A stretch of 39,078 nt of DNA, from positions 1 through 39,078 of the forward strand of contig JSYX01000189.1 in NCBI GenBank assembly GCA_000787465.1, in the 5' to 3' direction. The translations under genes and the position numbers were made by a program. Below, piece by piece: positions 10,785-19,729 of this stretch. Numbering within the stretch: the first letter of the stretch is position 1; each line of letters begins with the position of its first letter. The notes under the pieces are model-generated. The model saw nothing but the letters and a program-made list of their open reading frames with translations. It searched no databases and was not told the DNA's origin. Source of the DNA: Thermomucor indicae-seudaticae (taxonomy: Eukaryota; Mucoromycota; Mucoromycetes; Mucorales; Lichtheimiaceae).

Positions 10785-11292
10785 TTCGTTGGGCGAAGTT
10801 GGTGGTGGCGATGAAAGGGAGGGAGAAGAGAAAGAAAGGGAAGAATGATTGTTGTGGGGTGCCACAGGCCAAAGCAGTGTGCTTCACTGTTTTTCAACAC
10901 CCGCTCCTGGTCTACTGCATTCAACTTGAAGCAGGGCCATATCTGATGACTGACCAAAGGTTCCTCTTATGCAAAGTGCGATAACCGGGGAGTATTCAAT
11001 GAGAGAGAGCGTGCGTGTACTATATCATTTCATTTGGTGATCCAATACTGCAGGTGTGCCTGATTTTAGACCGTTATTCGCATAGATTTGCATTTTCTAC
11101 CAGATGCACTTGTCCGCAGATCGTTCCTGAATTGGTACTGCTACGAATCAACGTGATATCCAGTATCCTTCAACCTTTCCTATGCAAACTGTAAATATGT
11201 TGTCAATACGAAATGTGTAAGTAAAGTAACGACAGCAAGTCCAGCGTCAACAGTTTAATTAAGATTATGCAAGCTACTAGCGCTCTACTGAC
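10785..11292. other. upstream region of the Rho gene
   Basis: Likely promoter and 5' untranslated region of the minus-strand Rho gene, including a pyrimidine/purine-biased stretch near 10800-10850. Farther out, about 11100-11290, may be the C-terminal remains of the KDZ relic: the minus strand reads a short KDTGYHVDS-like string broken by stops. No intact gene was seen. Confidence 0.4.
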
Positions 11293-11604
11293 TTTCATAC
11301 TACTTTCGAAACCCCATCCGACGTCGTACATCGCATTTACTTTGCTCCCGTATCTATTCAGCAGCTCTTGCATAATTGCCAGACGGTATTTATACTTGAT
11401 GCATTTTGGTTAATATGAAGACTTCAGAGCGCTGTTGCTTTGCTTACCTTTTTCCCGGGTTTCTTCATATTCACAAAGAGAAAGAGGGACGCCGTGCCTA
11501 GCACATGTACAGCCGAACAAGCCATTTTGACCACAATGGTCTAGGTCTTTTTGCAGTTGATTTGGAGCTTTGTCAAACCAGAAGCAGTTACTACAATGTT
11601 GCAT
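11293..11604 (-). mobile_element. KDZ-type (Kyakuja-Dileera-Zisupton) transposase relic
   Basis: Two minus-strand blocks resemble the core of KDZ DNA transposases. Block A (about 11457-11604) reads HCSNCFWFDKAP, then NGLFGCTCARHGVPLSL, matching the family's pattern of a Cys pair followed by (G/T)(L/I)FG..CRHG.P. Block B (11293-11394) reads KYRLAIMQELLNRYGSK, then MYDVGWGFESSMK, matching the KYPLA..LL and YDIxCxxE/F region that follows in the family; its usual Cys is Trp here. The frames of A and B cannot be joined by a canonical splice without a stop, so I take it as decayed. A Cys-x2-Cys frame at 11738-11929 could be more N-terminal remains. No terminal inverted repeats were found by eye. 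Confidence 0.6.
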
Positions 11605-12160
11605 AAACTGACAACACCGCTATGAGAGCCAATATCATGCGTTCTCTATAGTAAAGAATAATGTAGTTACAGGTATCCGCGCACACCACGCGGCCAGTGT
11701 CCCCATGTACTAACGCCCAAAGACGATGATGTAGCACTCACCCCGCACGAAGAATTGTCCATCCGTAATAAAGAGGGCGCCCGCCCAACAGCAATGCAGA
11801 CTCGAGAGACCTGCAATCTTGACAGTGCCAAGATGTCCAGACAGGTTTGCCGCCTCGGACGTGGCGATACAACGTCAACATGGAGCGACGAAGGATAGAG
11901 CGTCTTAAGGGAAGAAGAAAAAGCAACATAAAGACGTCAAAAGAACGAAAATGAGATTTTCCTGGTCCATTCTATACGATCTGATGACATCGGCCATAAC
12001 TTTTATGCAACTTGTCTATTTCGTGTCATTCTTGGCACACCTGGAGCTTCTTTTGGCCGTTATAACACATACAACAAGTTCGAACAGGAAAATCAGGTTG
12101 GAATTGGTGCGTGTGTATACTAAGTAGACAAGAGGGGGATTGGATATAAAATTACTTTAG
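11605..12160. other. spacer between two relics
   Basis: Includes a 63-codon minus-strand frame at 11738-11929 that may belong to the KDZ relic (SWHCQDC followed by a hydrophobic stretch). On the plus strand around 12040-12115 there is a readable stretch (FGRYNTYNKFEQENQVG) just before the SNF5-like block, possibly an upstream exon remnant. Neither is secure. Confidence 0.3.
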
Positions 12161-12635
12161 AAACCTTGATTACTCCAGAACAATTTGCAGAAATATTGTG
12201 CAAAAGTTTGAAACTGCCAGTGTGTTCGTTCGTGCCTGGGATTGTGCGCTTAATCAAGGACGAAATAGAAGATTATCACTTGCATATTGTAAGTATGGTA
12301 ACTAAAAATGATGTGTACGACGAAAAAGCGCAGAATGACTTGCTCTTGTTATGCTAAGAGGGTGAAACGATTCCCAAGGATACAGATCCAAGTGAATGAG
12401 AAGAAGAACGATCACGGAATTCGGAATTAAGGTTATTGATCAAGCTACGAACCGGATTTTGGGATCGATACCGTGTCCGTGCTCACAAGTTGTCCCACTG
12501 ATATAGCTGGATATTATTACCGGCAATCGAGACTTAATAGATCAATTCGAGTGGGACACTAGCTGTCATCTAAGTTCGCCTAAACGGTGTGCCGGAGTTT
12601 TTGCTAGCGACCTGGGATTAGGTGATGAATTCAAG
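12161..12635 (+). pseudogene. SNF5/SMARCB1-domain relic
   Basis: Two plus-strand blocks match successive halves of the SNF5 domain, found in the SWI/SNF and RSC remodelling subunits Snf5/SMARCB1 and Sfh1. Block 1 (12161-12288) reads ETLITPEQFAEILCKSLKLP, then SFVPGIVRLIKDEIEDY. Block 2 (12507-12635) reads GNRDLIDQFEWD, then SDLGLGDEFK. Block 1 ends in a good donor (GTAAGT) after an acceptor-like TTTAG, so the original introns are still visible. The 218-nt gap is far longer than any intron here and lacks the expected linker (the RVLIKLDI-type segment is mostly missing); a TAG sits just before block 2. The sequence after block 2 no longer matches the second helical part. I infer a decayed partial copy; a functional copy should exist elsewhere. 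Confidence 0.7.
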
Positions 12636-13084
12636 TTAAGTCGGTTAACTGAAAGATGCAAGTGTTGGAGACTTACGTGTTGTTTTCTTATTACGAGTTC
12701 TAGCCTATTCCATCCAGGAAGAAATACTTGTTTATGCTAAAACGTAGCATTTATGACCTGTCTCGTTGGGTCAGAGAAATGTGCGGACACTCTGGGCACT
12801 CATGCGACATTTTTGCCTTGACAAGAACCCATACCCTCCACAGTGAGTGCTTAATGCAATTCTGGATCTCGTGTCACCTTTTTAAAACCAAACACTACAT
12901 TTTCCTAAATTGTGCATCGGTGTCATGGCAAGCCCATTCCTTTATTACCGTTTTTTGCTTCCACCGACACATCGCTCATGCCAACAAGCTATCAACAGGT
13001 ATAGGAACTTATGTGCTTTCGAGGCTTTCTGTAAAGCAATATAGACACTCGTTGATTTACATGCGATGATGAAAGGTGCCCACA
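12636..13084. other. upstream region of the Bsd2-like gene
   Basis: No recognised gene. A 113-codon plus-strand frame (12728-13069) has no family signal and is rich in Cys, His and Ser as random frames can be. The segment probably serves as promoter and 5' untranslated region for the gene that starts at 13085. Confidence 0.4.
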
Positions 13085-14080
13085 ATGGATAGTGATCCAC
13101 CTCCGTCGTCTCTTAGTAGCGGCGCTTCACATACGACGTTATCAACATCAACACAATCCGACGTTCGCCTACATAACCCACGGCAACAACGAGATCCACA
13201 GGACGTTATCCTCGAGGAGACTTTTGCCGAATCCCTTTATAACGATGACGATGATCGACCATTACTACCGCCAGCTAACAGAACGACGCCTCCAGTACCG
13301 AACGACGGAGTATTTTCTAACATGTCGGCCAAGCCCGAACGAGAGAGTGCCAAGCTTGAAGACGTTCCCCCAGTTAATATCCCATTTGCTTCGATATCTT
13401 TGTTTCGGGGAAAATACTTAGATGTTATTATTCATATGTTAGGCATACAGTGAAGCAGCAGCGGATGCCGTACCGCCTTATTGGCACACCGCAGTCGTTG
13501 CACCTGGCAGTGCAAGCGATTTGATATTGATTGAAGGCATGCCAGCGGGCAATATGCTTAATTTTGCATGGAATTTGCTAGGTACATCACCTTACTCTTC
13601 CGCCCATTCTGTCGAAATGACATTAATGATCCATCCAGTGTCGGCGAGCTTCCAGTTTGTCGGATTCATGCTGACCTACTTGTTTCACACCACACATGCT
13701 GCCAAGGTAAAAGCAAAATCCCGATTGGCGTTGTTAAACGAAGAAGGTTATTGATAGCATGCGCATGTAGAATGGTTCAAGGGGGGGTTTGGGTATTACG
13801 CTTGTACAGTTTGGGTTTTACATACGCAGTCGTGAGTTTACTGTCGAACGCGCATTTTTTAACTGCGTAAGATTTAACTCATTGTAATATAGGGGACGAC
13901 GAGCATCCGGGACCAGGAGGAGACGATAATGATGACGATGGTATGAATGCGGATATCGTTGCGTATTTCCTCATGACGCTTGGCTGGTTTATTATCATTC
14001 GTTCGGCAGCCGATTATGTTCGAGTCAAACAGATGGAAAAGATCATTGCCACTGAACCTTCCGTTGAGAACATTGTGTAA
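13085..14080 (+). CDS. BSD2: Bsd2/Ndfip-type Rsp5 ubiquitin-ligase adaptor
   Basis: Membrane adaptor of the Golgi/endosome/vacuole route. Yeast Bsd2 links Rsp5 to cargo lacking its own PY motif, notably the NRAMP metal transporters Smf1 and Smf2, and sends them for vacuolar degradation when metal is sufficient. Exons 13085-13372, 13443-13581, 13639-13706, 13771-13831, 13893-14080 give 247 aa; all phases agree. The N-terminal 95 residues are hydrophilic and rich in Ser, Pro and Asp. The first exon junction creates VPPAYSEAAADAVPPYW, a PPxY Rsp5-binding motif followed by the Bsd2 signature. Hydrophobic segments follow: AGNMLNFAWNLL to VGFMLTYLF, GGLGITLVQFGFYIRS and IVAYFLMTLGWFIII. HTTHAAKNGSRGGLG is strongly Bsd2-like. 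The acceptor 6 bp upstream of a decoy CAG was chosen because only it keeps the frame. Its stop lies 137 bp from the convergent MFS gene. An NRAMP gene lies 15.5 kb downstream. Confidence 0.9.
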
Positions 14081-14217
14081 ATATTATTGTCATTTCATTT
14101 GACGTCCTCTCCCCGTAAATCAGCATTATATTGGGCAGGGTGCATGTATGTGCGCTTGCATGTTTGTATGTGTTTACGTGCGTATGTACAAAGACAAGGA
14201 GTCTAGATTTTCCTTTT

Positions 14218-16359
14218 TTATACTTGTTCTTGCTTTTTATAGTCATCGTCTTCATCGCTTTCATTGATATCAATAACTCTGATGGTTTCTGCGGATTCCT
14301 GGTACCTGGGCCGTCTTTGATGATGATCTGCTGCTCGAAAGGAGTTTCGGTCTTGTTGTGCATCTTGGTAAGCCTGACTTCTCTTCATTGGCCCATTATA
14401 GACAAGGGACAATATGACACAGAAACCAGCGATGGCGGCCTGGAAGATCAAGGCTTTAAACATATTATTGGGTGGATCACCGGTCGGGTCACGGAACTTG
14501 TCCATCACTAAAACCAGGATGAAGCCTGTCACCTGAGCAGCCTGCCAAAGAAGAGATGTGGATATAGCTTCAGGTACAGGATAAGTCACTGCATAAAACG
14601 GTGTCAGTCGGAGGAAAAACGACAGGACGAAGAGTGGACTTTTCTCACCTTCCACGCCAAGTTCAATGACAGTAGGCACCATAAAGGATAAAAAGAATTG
14701 GTTTAATGCATTCACGTACAAAATGGCCGCAAAAGAATCTCTTCCGACTAGAAAGAGCGCAAGTATGAGCTCCGTAATCGTCACACACAGACAAGGACGC
14801 GGCTTGAACTTGCCTATGAATACGAGCGCCACATAGGTACTGCACATGAAAGGTGCCATCATTTTCAAAAAGAGTTTATGCCGTTTCGTCAAATCCAGCA
14901 TCGGTCCCGCGGTCACTAGGACTTTCAGTTAGAGAAACCCGGCGAATCAGAAAGATAACGTGTATAGAAGACTTACGACATCCAAGGGTACCAGCAAAAA
15001 TGCCTACAGCCACAATGTTACCGGCCTGCGAGTCTGAGTAACCATACGGCGTAATGGCTTGATTCATCAGGCCGCCCCAGGCAATACTGAGTCCAACGTT
15101 GAGACCATGAATGCCGCACAGAATCCAGAAATGGATGTTTTTAACCAGGCCGATTGTGCTTTGAAGCACAGATATCTTGTTGTTTTCACCTGTCTGTTGT
15201 CGACGCTCAAAACGGGAAGTAGGCGTGGGCGGCTTGGCTGGTAAGAAGAACTGAGGAACAAGGGCTGCTGTACAAATTACAGCGACCAAGATAGTCTGTG
15301 TAAAGGATTGTAGCATGTGAGTAAGAAAGGCCTTACGCAGTTCAAGTCATTGCGACAACTTGCTGTAAACTCAATTCTGTCTTCGCCAGTGGCAATCGCT
15401 GGCATTAAAAACATGGCTATGATACCACCATAATTGGATGCTAGAGAGCAACCGGGAGTGTGTGAGAGAGGGAAGATTAATAGATATAGTATTCTAGGAC
15501 CAACTTACCGACAAACATGCCAGCGGTCGCTCGGCGATCTTCTGTAAACCAGACCGCGGCAAACTATGATAAAGTTTGAAACGATTTTCTCTTTTGTCAA
15601 TAAAGGGATCTTCTCGACTTTACCTTGGTCATAATATTGAGTGTGAGCGGATTGCCAATGGAAGCGACTACTTGGCCAACCATCATGACAGCATAAGATG
15701 GCGGATGTATCCGAACAGAGACCCAGCGAATCCAGGCACCAGCAGCAGTCAGGATACCGGCCGCAATAAGCTGAAATAGAGAGGAATTATTAAGTTTATC
15801 TCGACAAGTGCTTTTGCATTGAAAAGTTCGGGTGGGGTTGCAAATATACCGATTTCTTTACACCCAGCGTTTCAAAGAGCCAACCAGTCCCGAAGCTGAC
15901 CACAATATAGACAACGCTAACGACATTGTATAACCAATTGATAGCCGTCAGACTGACGCCAAGGTAGTTTGCCACCACATTTGGGATCGGATTAAATGTG
16001 TTTTGAAAGATCGATACGGCAGATCGTAAGACGACCAGGAAAAAGAGGGCCACCCAAGCCATAGGATAGGTTCTAGGGGGTGGTAATGACTGGTTGTTAT
16101 TTCCTTCTGGCTGCTTTTCTTCTTCTTTCAAGTGAGCGGATAAAGTGGCCGAAGTTCGCTGACTGGTAAACGAGGGATTCCGAAACCAGACATTGTCTTC
16201 TAGGTCAGTTTGTTTTGCCGAATGATGGCTGCTAGTTGTTGCTGCTGCGTCGTCATGACTTTGTTGTTGTGTGTGACCGGGTGCTATAGTTCCTTCAGTC
16301 GTTGATGAACGCTGGCCATCCTGTCGTTCAGAACTTTGGTAAGAACTGTCCATCCGCAT
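14218..16359 (-). CDS. MFS transporter, SLC49/FLVCR-like
   Basis: Twelve-helix-type major facilitator transporter. Its layout fits the SLC49 (FLVCR) family, whose animal members move haem, choline or related compounds; the fungal substrate is unknown. Exons (minus): 16359-15850, 15770-15624, 15563-15509, 15440-15337, 15295-14977, 14915-14649, 14588-14218; phases agree and give 590 aa. The N-terminal 95 residues are hydrophilic (Ser, Gln, His). The first helices hold FNPIPNVVANYLGVSLTAIN and WLYNVVSVVYIVVSFGTGWL, near the FLVCR pattern of WLYNVF. Later WFTEDRRATAGMFVASNYGG resembles the family loop after helix 4. The C-terminal tail is charged (DESDEDDDYKK type). Intron 4 is only 41 nt (GTAAGG to CACAG), the shortest well-supported intron here. 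Two ATGs lie close together; the first is annotated. Export, import and location cannot be told from sequence. Confidence 0.8.
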
Positions 16360-17330
16360 ATGTTTGAAATAATAAAGAAAAAAAGAAAGAAGGATCGTGT
16401 TCTGTAACTCAAGGAAGGCTCGTATATGTGTTCGGAAAAGACGTATAAAGAATACTAAAGAAAGAGAGATTGCTGAACGTATAAGACGCAGTAACAGTAG
16501 AGGTAGCAGAGAAGAAGGGAGCTGATGGAGCTAAAAGGGAGAAGAAAGTGTTTGCTTTAAGCCAAACCGGACCCGGATGAATCCAAACGGTCGACATTGT
16601 ATATAGATGCTTTCCGGTTTGACTTCCGGTATTGACGGGGCAAGCATTATGAATAGATTGTTCGGCCCGTTTATAGCCTGCATAAGTTCGTTTTGCGTTC
16701 ATTCATAAGCGTGCAGACCAAGAAAAAAAAGCGTTGGACATTGATGTATGTAGCATGATCGATTGATTTGCATTATCATTAGTTAAGCGAGGGGTGTGCA
16801 AATAATAAGCATCAGCCAATATGCGAATGTCATGATTTGCAATCAGTCGCATAAATACAAAGAGTTGTGGAAACAATTGCTTGCAAGTGGAACATATTTA
16901 ATGATTGTGGCCTTCCCAGATTCCCGTCTATTTAGGCAAATTTCCGGTCTCGGACAGTTATTGCTTGTTACTACATTTTTACAAGTCATAGAAGCCGAAC
17001 TACTCTAATGAAAGAGATTTGCGGATAGTTTAGCGGCATAAGCAAAAAGGGAAAAAGCCAGCAGCTCGAAGTGTACGTCCCAAAACTTAGTAAGGATAGT
17101 TCTCGAATCCTTTACGAGTCGGTCAAAACGATCCGGATGAACAGAACTATCTAGTTACACAAGGATCATTTAAGCGCTCGATAACAGCGATGGTAGTAGA
17201 ATCTTTTGCTTTTTGCTATCGCTATGCTTACAATACTCTTACGAGAAATGATGTCTTTTGGTTTCCTTATTTGTATTGACTCCGTTTTTGAGGTCATTCT
17301 CCTGGTACGCATAATTCAATTTGTTGCTTA
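16360..17330. other. upstream region of the MFS gene, no gene seen
   Basis: The first few hundred bases are the likely promoter of the minus-strand transporter gene. Open frames here (16409-16702 minus, 16796-17008 plus) have no family signal. No tRNA-like cloverleaf or terminal repeat was recognised. Confidence 0.4.
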
Positions 17331-17576
17331 GGAAAAGCTTGGCAGGATAAACGAAATGACTTCAAAGCAATTGGATCCTTTTTATGTTGGCTCATAGAGA
17401 GAGATCTCTAGGGATCGACAGATCAGGGCGCGGGAAGAAAATCTCGTGACAAGACATTGACGACTAAGCCAAGTATTGAAGTCTCGGATGTGACCTCGGA
17501 TGACCACGCATCTGGGCCGCCTCCTCTGCCGAAACCAAAAAATAAGTTAACGACCGAATCATCAGCCAAGAAATGA
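17331..17576 (+). pseudogene. unidentified coding relic with one internal stop
   Basis: One plus-strand frame reads like protein for 81 codons with a single TAG at codon 27 (17409-17411). Before the stop it reads KAWQDKRNDFKAIGSFLCW; after it comes a basic, Ser/Thr-rich tail with GPPPLPKPKNK, and the natural end is the TGA at 17574. The proline-rich piece looks like an SH3-binding motif and the sequence resembles a protein C-terminus. TCTCTAG around the stop could also be an intron acceptor, so a last exon of an unrecognised gene is possible. No family was recognised. Confidence 0.3.
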
Positions 17577-18149
17577 CGAGAGATGAAGTTCAAGAATGTT
17601 CATTCATTCACTTTGAACATGATTAACAACGCCAAGGAAAAAAGGAAAAAGAGAGACCATACCATGGCCAAGATGACCTTGGGATTCTATATAGATACAA
17701 GAAAGGTCAGGGTCACTTATGCCAGTGCATGTGCATTATGATCGCTCAGTACGCGACCGCCTTTTAGGCAAATGGACAGTGCTATACTGCTCTCTCCGTC
17801 CCCTTTCTTTCTTTACCCCTTCAAAGCACAGGCCCCATGGCGCTTCACTTTTGTATGTCGGACTTTTTAGACAGCTCGTGCCTTGTTCAACATTCTGTGT
17901 CACTTGAGTCAATTACCAGGTAAAAATAAGGTACTTTATTCGGGAGAACATAGAGAAAGAAAAGAAAAAAGGGAAAAAATGACGGACCCGGTCCGATCAT
18001 ATACACTGAGCGAACAAAAAAAGGGGAAGGGCGGAGGGGTTGGGGCAAAAAAAGAGAAAAGGAGAGGACGGGGTCATTTTATTGTTTCTCTTGTTCCATC
18101 CAATGAACAAAGATTGTTGAGCGCGTGTGGAGAGGAAATATTACAAAAA
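17577..18149. other. 3' flank of the aspartic-protease-like gene
   Basis: No gene seen. The 17930-18080 stretch is strongly purine-rich on the plus strand (runs of A and G). It is close to the stop codon of the minus-strand gene and may lie in its 3' untranslated region. The frame at 17883-18239 is a product of this low-complexity sequence. Confidence 0.4.
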
Positions 18150-19729
18150 TTAGTGGGATTTCTTGTAAACCTTCAAGCCGTCATCCTTTTGATCCTTCTT
18201 GATACCCAGACCAATGGTTTCGTTATCAGGATCAAATGAAGTGTAAAAGGCATTGGTGAAAGCAGTGCCCAAAGTCCAGTCGCGTGTAGAGGAACCGCGA
18301 CGAATAAGAGTACCACAGCAATCGCGCTCCCTGTCAATTTCATGAACCCAGTATTGTGGTGGCAGCTCAACGATATGGTCTTCCAAAGTCAACTTGAGTG
18401 TCGGCAACTTGGCTGCCTTGGAGCATTTGATGCCATACGTCTGCGTGCTGTGATAGTATTTTAGGCCAAATTCCTTTTCAAAGAGATCGGCTACATAAAA
18501 TGCTGTGTGTAAGCAGCGGTAGATCAACGGAGAGTGATCCTACTAACCTTGGTCAGCGGGCATGGTAATGTACGGCGTTGCCGTGCTGATGGAAGCAATC
18601 GCATTCGGCTTTTGTCTAATGTTGAGCAAGTTGTCAAAGTTGGCATCCCTGATGCAAAGGTCCCAGTTCTTGGCAGAGCCATCCGGAGTGTCGGCCAAAG
18701 GAATGTATTCCATTTCTCCCTTGATAAGGCTCTTGTCGACACCACCTGAATTTGAAAATTTTTATTAACAACAATGAGTTAAACTAAATGATAACTCTGA
18801 TGGATAATCTTACCGAGAATCAGATAACCGTCTGGTTCCGGGGTGCTGTGACGCTTCGTGAAACCAAAACCACCCGAGGTGACATCGCCAGTGCTCGAAG
18901 AAGTGGTGGTTGTGGTGGCCGAAGTAGCAGCGGACGGAACGGCAGAAGTAGTCGAGTTGGAAGCAGGAACACCGAGGGTGCTCGCTGCAGGCACCGCGCT
19001 GGTGGTAGTAGCGACGGTGGCAGCGCTGGTAGTAGTTGTCGAAGTATCGGTGGTCGCACCACTCTGACTGAATCCACTGCTGCTCGAAGAGCCAACAGTG
19101 TAGAAACCAAACTGGGAACTTTGGATACCACTGCCTTGCTGGTAAGCGTTGGGAACAAAGGCAGAAGAGCTGGTCGTGTCACGGCGCGTCAAAGTGCTGT
19201 AGACTTTGGTCTGGTTTAAGTCAACGGCGCGACCGAGACCAAAGTAGCCATCGAAACCAGAGTCAAACCCGCTCATACGGTACGCACTGCCGAAAGGCAT
19301 GTTGTGAACTTTGAGGCCGGCGAATTCGATATCGTCGTAGTAAATGTAAGTATCCACACACGCGTCGCCATACTCCACAGAGAACTTCTTGCCCGTCGAG
19401 ACTGCAGTCTCAGAGCGACGAGCATAGTAAGTGCAACGGTCGAGACAGTTCTCTGTTTTGCAGCGAGAACCACGCACCCAAGTGTAACCGGTCGTGGTGT
19501 CGAAGGCCATGGTGAACTCTTGTGGTGGGCAGCCAATGGAAACTGTGCCGGCAAGGATACCACCATCAAGTTGAGTAGTGGCAGCCTTGACGATACCGTT
19601 GCTGCTGTTGCTGCTACTGCTGCTGCTGGTGGTACGACGATAGAGAGGGACCCGATAAGGTTGAGGGTCAGCAAAGGCAGAAAGTGCAAGTTGAGCGAGA
19701 GCTGCCAGGCAAAGCACTGTAGAACGCAT
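18150..19729 (-). CDS. secreted pepsin-like protein with altered catalytic motifs
   Basis: Member of the pepsin (A1) aspartic peptidase superfamily, probably extracellular or cell-wall, but likely not an active protease. Exons (minus): 19729-18814, 18745-18548, 18490-18150; 484 aa. A signal peptide is visible (residues 1-20, ending SAFA). The first active-site motif, normally DTGS, is DTTTG at 77-81: the Asp stays but its Gly and Ser are replaced. The second, normally DTGT, reads SISTATPYI: the Asp is Ser359 and the Gly is Ala361. Family landmarks around them stay: FDGYFGLGRAVDLNQT, GYLILGG, and YITMP after the second motif. A Ser/Thr/Ala-rich stretch (about 205-290) looks like an O-glycosylated spacer. 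Cysteines near 90-100 (CKTENCLDRC) fit the loop disulfide. No GPI signal at the C-terminus. Binding, inhibition or structural roles are possible; none is shown. Confidence 0.8.

Noticed and set aside
10785..10865. 27-residue N-terminal extension of the Rho gene from an upstream ATG
   Set aside because: Ser/Pro-rich and not family-like; the inner start gives MRLLCG with Cys at position 5, as in Rho3.
12728..13069. 113-codon plus-strand frame before the Bsd2-like gene
   Set aside because: No family signal, no splice support and random-looking composition.
18788..19219. Long plus- and minus-strand frames inside the pepsin-like gene
   Set aside because: Shadows produced by the Ser/Thr/Ala-rich low-complexity region of the real minus-strand gene.
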